This document shows, piece by piece, positions 59,945 through 64,000 of a stretch of DNA of 64,000 bases. The stretch comes from Balanoglossus misakiensis (Eukaryota; Hemichordata), in the NCBI GenBank assembly GCA_040954595.2, contig CM082576.2, positions 16,802,001 through 16,866,000 on the forward strand, given 5' to 3'. Made by a program: the position numbers and the translations under genes. Numbering within the stretch: the stretch's first letter is position 1; every line of letters begins with the position of its first letter. A model generated the notes under the pieces. The model saw only the letters and a program-made list of their open reading frames with translations. It searched no databases and was not told the origin of the DNA.

Positions 59945-61735
59945 AAGTCTATTCTATGTAAAAAAAATGGTGCTGATTCCAAAAAAGTCAGTCTTATTGA
60001 CCCCACTCAAAACAAAATTGCCATTATGGCCGTTTTTAACCCAAAAATGGTCTTTTTTAGAAAACACTAAAAACACACTGTTTTCCTCACATTCTGAGAT
60101 CTGATGACATATGATATGCTTATTCTATGTAAAATTTGGTGAATATTACGAAAAAAGTAGTCCGATTGACCCAGAACAACACAAAATTGCCTTTTTGACC
60201 ATTTTTTGCCCAAAAAACGTTATTTTTAGAAAAAAATTAAAACACACGGTTTTCTTCATAATGATTGATCTGGTGATATATGGAAAGTCAATTCTATGTT
60301 AAAAGTGGTGACTTTAAAAAATAAAGCAGTCTTTTTTACCTCAATCAATACAAAAATGCCATTTTGGCCACATTTTGAGGTCAAAAAAGGTCATTTTTAC
60401 AAAACAATTGAAAACAAATTGTGTTCTTCATATTCAGAGATCATTGGATATATGAAATGTCCATTCTATGTAAAAATGGTGCTGATTCCAGAAATAGCAG
60501 CCTTCTTGACCCTACTCAAGAAAAAATGCCATTTTTGCCACTTTTTGCCCAAAAACGTCATTTTTAGAAAACACTCAAAATTTATATATTTTCTTCACTT
60601 TCGGAGATCTGATAATGTATTATATGCCCACCCTATGTTAAATTTGGTGATTATTCCAAAAAAGCAGATTTATTGACCCAACCTAATGCAAAAATGCCCT
60701 TTTGGAAAGTTTTTGCCCAAAAAGGCCATTTTTAGAAAAAAAATTAAAAACAAACTTTTCTTCATAAAGCTCAGAGATCATGTGATATATGAAATGTTCA
60801 TCCTATGTAAAAAACGGTGCTGATTCCAGAAATAGCAGTCTTATTGATCCTACTCAAGGAAAAATGCTATTTTTGCCCCAAAAACGTCATTTTCAGAAAA
60901 CACTCAAAATTTATATATTTTCTTCACTTTCGGAGATCTGATAATATATTATATGCCCTCTATAAGTGAAAAATTTCCAAGAAAGCAGTTTTATTGATGC
61001 CACTCAAGATAAAAGTGCCTTTTTGGCAAGTTTTTGCCTAAAAAGTGTCATTTCTAGAAAACACCCAAAACTTTTATATTTTCTTCACTTTCGGAGATGA
61101 TGATGTATTATATACCCACTCTATGTGAGAAAAATTCCCCCAAAAAGTTTTACTGGCGCCACTCAAGAAAACAGTGCTTTTTTGACAAGTTTTTGCCCAA
61201 AAAGCCACCTTTCGAAAATCATTAAAACCAAACTGTTTTCTTATTATTTGGAGATTCTATGATGTGTGAAAAGTACATTTGTTGTAAAATAGGTGTTGTT
61301 TCCAGAAATGCAATCTTATTGACCTCAACCATGATGAAATCGCCTTTTTGGCTAAGTTTTGCACAAAATTGTTATTTTTAAGAATATATTAATAGCATTC
61401 TCTTTTCTTCACTTTCGGTGATCTTATTATAAATAAAAGCCCATTCTATATTGAAACGTGGTTACTGTCCCCAAAACGGAAGTCTTACTTACCCTATTCA
61501 ATTAAAATTTGTAATTTCGGCCACTTTTTTGGTCAAAAATGTTCATTAAATACAAACAAACTAAAGACAAATTGTTTTCTTCATATTCAGAGATCTGATC
61601 ATGTATGAAAAGTCCATTCTGTGTAAAATTTGGTGACTATTCCAAAAACGACAGTCTGGTTGGCCCCACTCTAGTCAAAATTGCCTTTTTGGCTATTTGT
61701 AGCCAAAAATAGATCTACTCAAGAAAAATTTATCC
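59945..61735. repeat. AT-rich satellite array, ~170-bp unit, about ten copies
   Basis: TTCTATGTAAAA-like phrases recur at about 59952, 60122, 60291, 60463, 60631, 60801, 61120 and 61615. Each unit has TTATTGACCC, ACTCAA, GCCATTTTTG, TTGCCCAAAAA, TTTTTAGAAAA, TTTTCTTCA and GAGATCTGAT. Copies are quite diverged. No coding function. Confidence 0.88.
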
Positions 61736-62034
61736 TTTTAGCCATTTTGTAATGAAAAAATGTTTGTATTTGGAGTTTTTGCAAAATTAGCCAAAGTTGA
61801 ACTCATAATGATGATGAAACAGCGTCGAGAGGAAAAGAAGTTACGAATTGAACAAAACTCGCGTCGATGAATGTAAACACGCCGCCCGGGACCAAGCTCT
61901 AAACATGATACAGATGACAAAAGACAGGCATTGCACATTACCCAAATATTCCCATACAGCAGTTCCAAATTAAAACGTCAAGGAATTTAAGTGTTTTTAT
62001 TATGTTTATTTGGTTTAAGCCCACATTTTCCCTG
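61736..62034. other. No gene recognised
   Basis: Transition from the satellite to unique DNA; short frames only. Confidence 0.4.
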
Positions 62035-62145
62035 CTGCGTGCTAGTTCAGGGGTCAGTTTTAGCAGTGCTCTATTGAGTATTCTAGCATCGTTGGGTTGC
62101 ACTCCTGTCCAATCAGTATGACGGAGGTATCATGCTATAAATTAT
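62035..62145. repeat. Dispersed ~105-bp repeat, copy 3
   Basis: GTGCTAGTTCAGGGGTCAG, TTTTAGCAGTGCTCTATTGAG, TCCAATCAGTATGACGGAG and ATCATGCTATAAA match 48445-48560 and 7372-7481. Confidence 0.75.
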
Positions 62146-62632
62146 AATATAATTTCTGATTTTGTATTCAGATTGAAGAGAATAAATTTCAACAATCTCT
62201 CCCGAGCTGGCATATCTGAACCTAAACATTTCACACCACGCATAATTGACTTATAGTATACAGTGCGTGTACATGGATCATCTTATTGTTGAGTTCAGTT
62301 TTGGGCTAAATGTGCCAAATTATGGCAACACTGTCTTTCAATATCATCAATTTAATTGATATTATATGGTTATGGCGTTTTAAATATGCATATACATCAT
62401 CAGAACACAAAAGGCAAAAACATCAATTATATTTGTTTTCTGAAAATGCCTATTGTTGACCAAAAGATGGCTTAATGGCAATTTTGTACCGAGCGGGGTG
62501 TCTCTATAAGACCGTTGTGCTGGTATCAGCATATTTTTTGCACACACAAAAAAACAAAACAAAAACGAATTTACATACATCACAGGGGCTCTGAATATGA
62601 AGGAATAAGTTTGTATTTATTTTTTCTAACAG

Positions 62633-63013
62633 TTACCTTTTTGAGCAAAGAGGCCAAAATGGTATTTTTTCCCTCTGTGGGGTCAGTAAGAGTGGGTTTT
62701 TTTTAATGTCACTACTTTTATTTACCATTAGATCACCAATGGGAAGAAAATGGCATATTTTCGTATTTTTGTACGAGGATTCCAGGCTGTCGCTTGTTAA
62801 CGGCCAGCGGACCGTGCACACTGTACTACGGCAAGACTGAAAGAACACTTTGGAAATGGGTATTAGCCACGGAAAATCTTTTTTCCAGGCCTCTTGAAAC
62901 TTCCTTTCCCGTTTCTGTGCATCGTAGATTTTCTTTGCAGCACAGCGATCTTCTGTTGATTGCTTCTTTTTCGCTGCTGGTGCCTCGATACTAGTATTCA
63001 AATATCTGTACAT
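62633..63013 (-). CDS. Candidate first exon, TTF/BED-like zinc-finger protein
   Basis: From a Met at 63013 (MYRYLNTS) the frame has a Lys-rich segment and then KRERKFQEAWKKDFPWLI. The pattern R.FQ..W...FPWL is typical of the start of TTF-type or C17orf113-like zinc-finger proteins, often derived from hAT transposons. The expected C-x2-C after FPWL is not obvious, so the exon probably ends soon after it and the rest of the frame is intronic. An AAAATGGCGCCAT element at about 63050-63064 could be a promoter-proximal site. The next exons would lie at lower coordinates and were not found. Confidence 0.4.
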   Translation of the reverse strand: MYRYLNTSIEAPAAKKKQSTEDRCAAKKIYDAQKRERKFQEAWKKDFPWLIPISKVFFQSCRSTVCTVRWPLTSDSLESSYKNTKICHFLPIGDLMVNKSSDIKKNPLLLTPQREKIPFWPLCSKR

Positions 63014-63404
63014 CTTCGACCAGACTCGCACACGAAGCCCATCAAAACAATGGCGCCATTTTGAATAAACGAAATCTCGAATCTACCACCAATGCATAAC
63101 ATATGGGGATGTAGACTAGCGCCACCACTCTCGCAAGTCGCGAGAGATGCGTAGCTGTAAAGGCATTCGCCAAGTTGATTTTACCGATCGACCTTTTCAG
63201 TTTTTATCTGCAAATTTTATCTAAATTTTGGGCTTTGATTATTTGACATTTCAGCAGAATAGAGTAAGAAACTTAAAAAATTGCCGACCCCCTCTCTATT
63301 AACAGCAGGACATTCGGGTCTGCTTCTTTTTCAAATTACTGGTTCGGCATGAAAACAGCTGGTCTGGGGCCACCGGGTTAGCGTGAATTTCGCACGCTGG
63401 GTGT

Positions 63405-63770
63405 GTCCCAATTTAAGCCAAAACAGCAAAAAAATCTTTAGCAGAAAATTCTACGAAAATGGAGTAGATAGGTGAATAAATATCTTCGGAGAGGCCAAAA
63501 CGGGAGTGACCCCCCCGAAAAAAAATGATGGAGGGGCCCTAAAAATTGCACCCCATCATTTTTGGGTAGTTGGGTCCCCATTGAAGCCAAAACAGCAAAA
63601 AATCAATTTTAGCACAAAAATCCTACGGGATAACACATCATACCACAAAACGGAAGTACCCCCCCCCCCCCAGAAAAATATGATGGAGGGGCCCTTAAAA
63701 TTGCACCCCATCATTTTAGCACAAAAATCCTACGGGAGCTGTTTTACTCGACATACCATACCGCACTAAT
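63405..63770. repeat. ~169-bp tandem repeat, partial copies
   Basis: AAGCCAAAACAGCAAAAAA occurs at about 63416 and 63584; ATGATGGAGGGGCCCT at about 63523 and 63678; ATCCTACGGGA at about 63621 and 63727. C-runs interrupt it. Confidence 0.75.
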
Positions 63771-64000
63771 ACCAGAGAACCACATTTACCTCCCCTCCCC
63801 TCCCCCCCCCCCCAATAAAAACATGCTCACCCCTCCTGGAACTTGGTCCAAAAAATCCGATAAACCTGATTTTGTCTCTCTCTGGCCTTATATAGATTTT
63901 TTTGTGTTTGGTGATTTTGGAAAATGGCTAATTTTGGTGAATTTTTGTCATTTTCCCGATCTTTACTAAAATAGCTTTCCAAATTCCTAAAAAAATCATT
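63771..64000. other. C-run and AT-rich window end
   Basis: A C/CT-rich run at about 63792-63813, then AT-rich DNA. No gene. Confidence 0.5.

Overview
The window reads as genomic DNA of a marine invertebrate animal, most likely a deuterostome such as an amphioxus or hemichordate. I infer this from three intron-rich genes with GT..AG junctions (a proteinase K-like subtilase, a C-type/F-type chimeric lectin and a CLCA metalloprotease), from dense microsatellites and MITEs, and from the transposon types present (Ty3/gypsy with a tRNA-Lys primer site, THAP transposase with YqaJ partner, tyrosine recombinase, LINE ends). The species cannot be fixed from sequence alone. No operon, ribosome-binding site, rRNA, tRNA or CRISPR feature was seen.

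Layout. 0.77-0.91 kb: a probable exon of a CD225/dispanin-like membrane protein (-). 2.3-6.1 kb: a complete nine-coding-exon secreted subtilase (-). 7.4-9.6 kb: simple and dispersed repeats. 9.6-18.7 kb: a recently inserted, already broken Ty3/gypsy retrotransposon (-) with 1185-bp LTRs and a TTTG target duplication. 19.8-21.3 kb: a 144-bp triplicated repeat and a 5'-truncated LINE with target duplications. 22.4-36.1 kb: a complete nine-exon lectin gene (+) whose introns hold many repeats, including a Harbinger-like MITE split by a 4.9-kb CACTG-ended element. 36.7-37.6 kb: a second MITE copy. 37.9-46.5 kb: a complete eleven-exon CLCA gene (-) with a TATA box. 48.1-49.2 kb: MITE copy and tandem repeats. 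49.3-54.7 kb: a two-gene DNA transposon (ISL2EU-like) with ~267-bp inverted ends and an AT target duplication, carrying a THAP transposase (+) and a SAP/SWIM/YqaJ/PHD protein (-), both damaged. 56-64 kb: repeat-dominated DNA with LINE remnants, a foldback MITE, a fourth Harbinger-like MITE, a tyrosine-recombinase pseudogene, a ~170-bp satellite array and a possible zinc-finger gene first exon.

How the parts relate. The three intact host genes all encode secreted or surface proteins (protease, glycan-binding protein, metalloprotease/VWA protein), which would suit mucosal or innate-defence roles, but nothing shows co-regulation. The lectin and CLCA genes lie tail to tail about 1.8 kb apart with one MITE between them. 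All exon models below join with consistent reading phase; they are predictions from splice consensus and family similarity, without transcript evidence.
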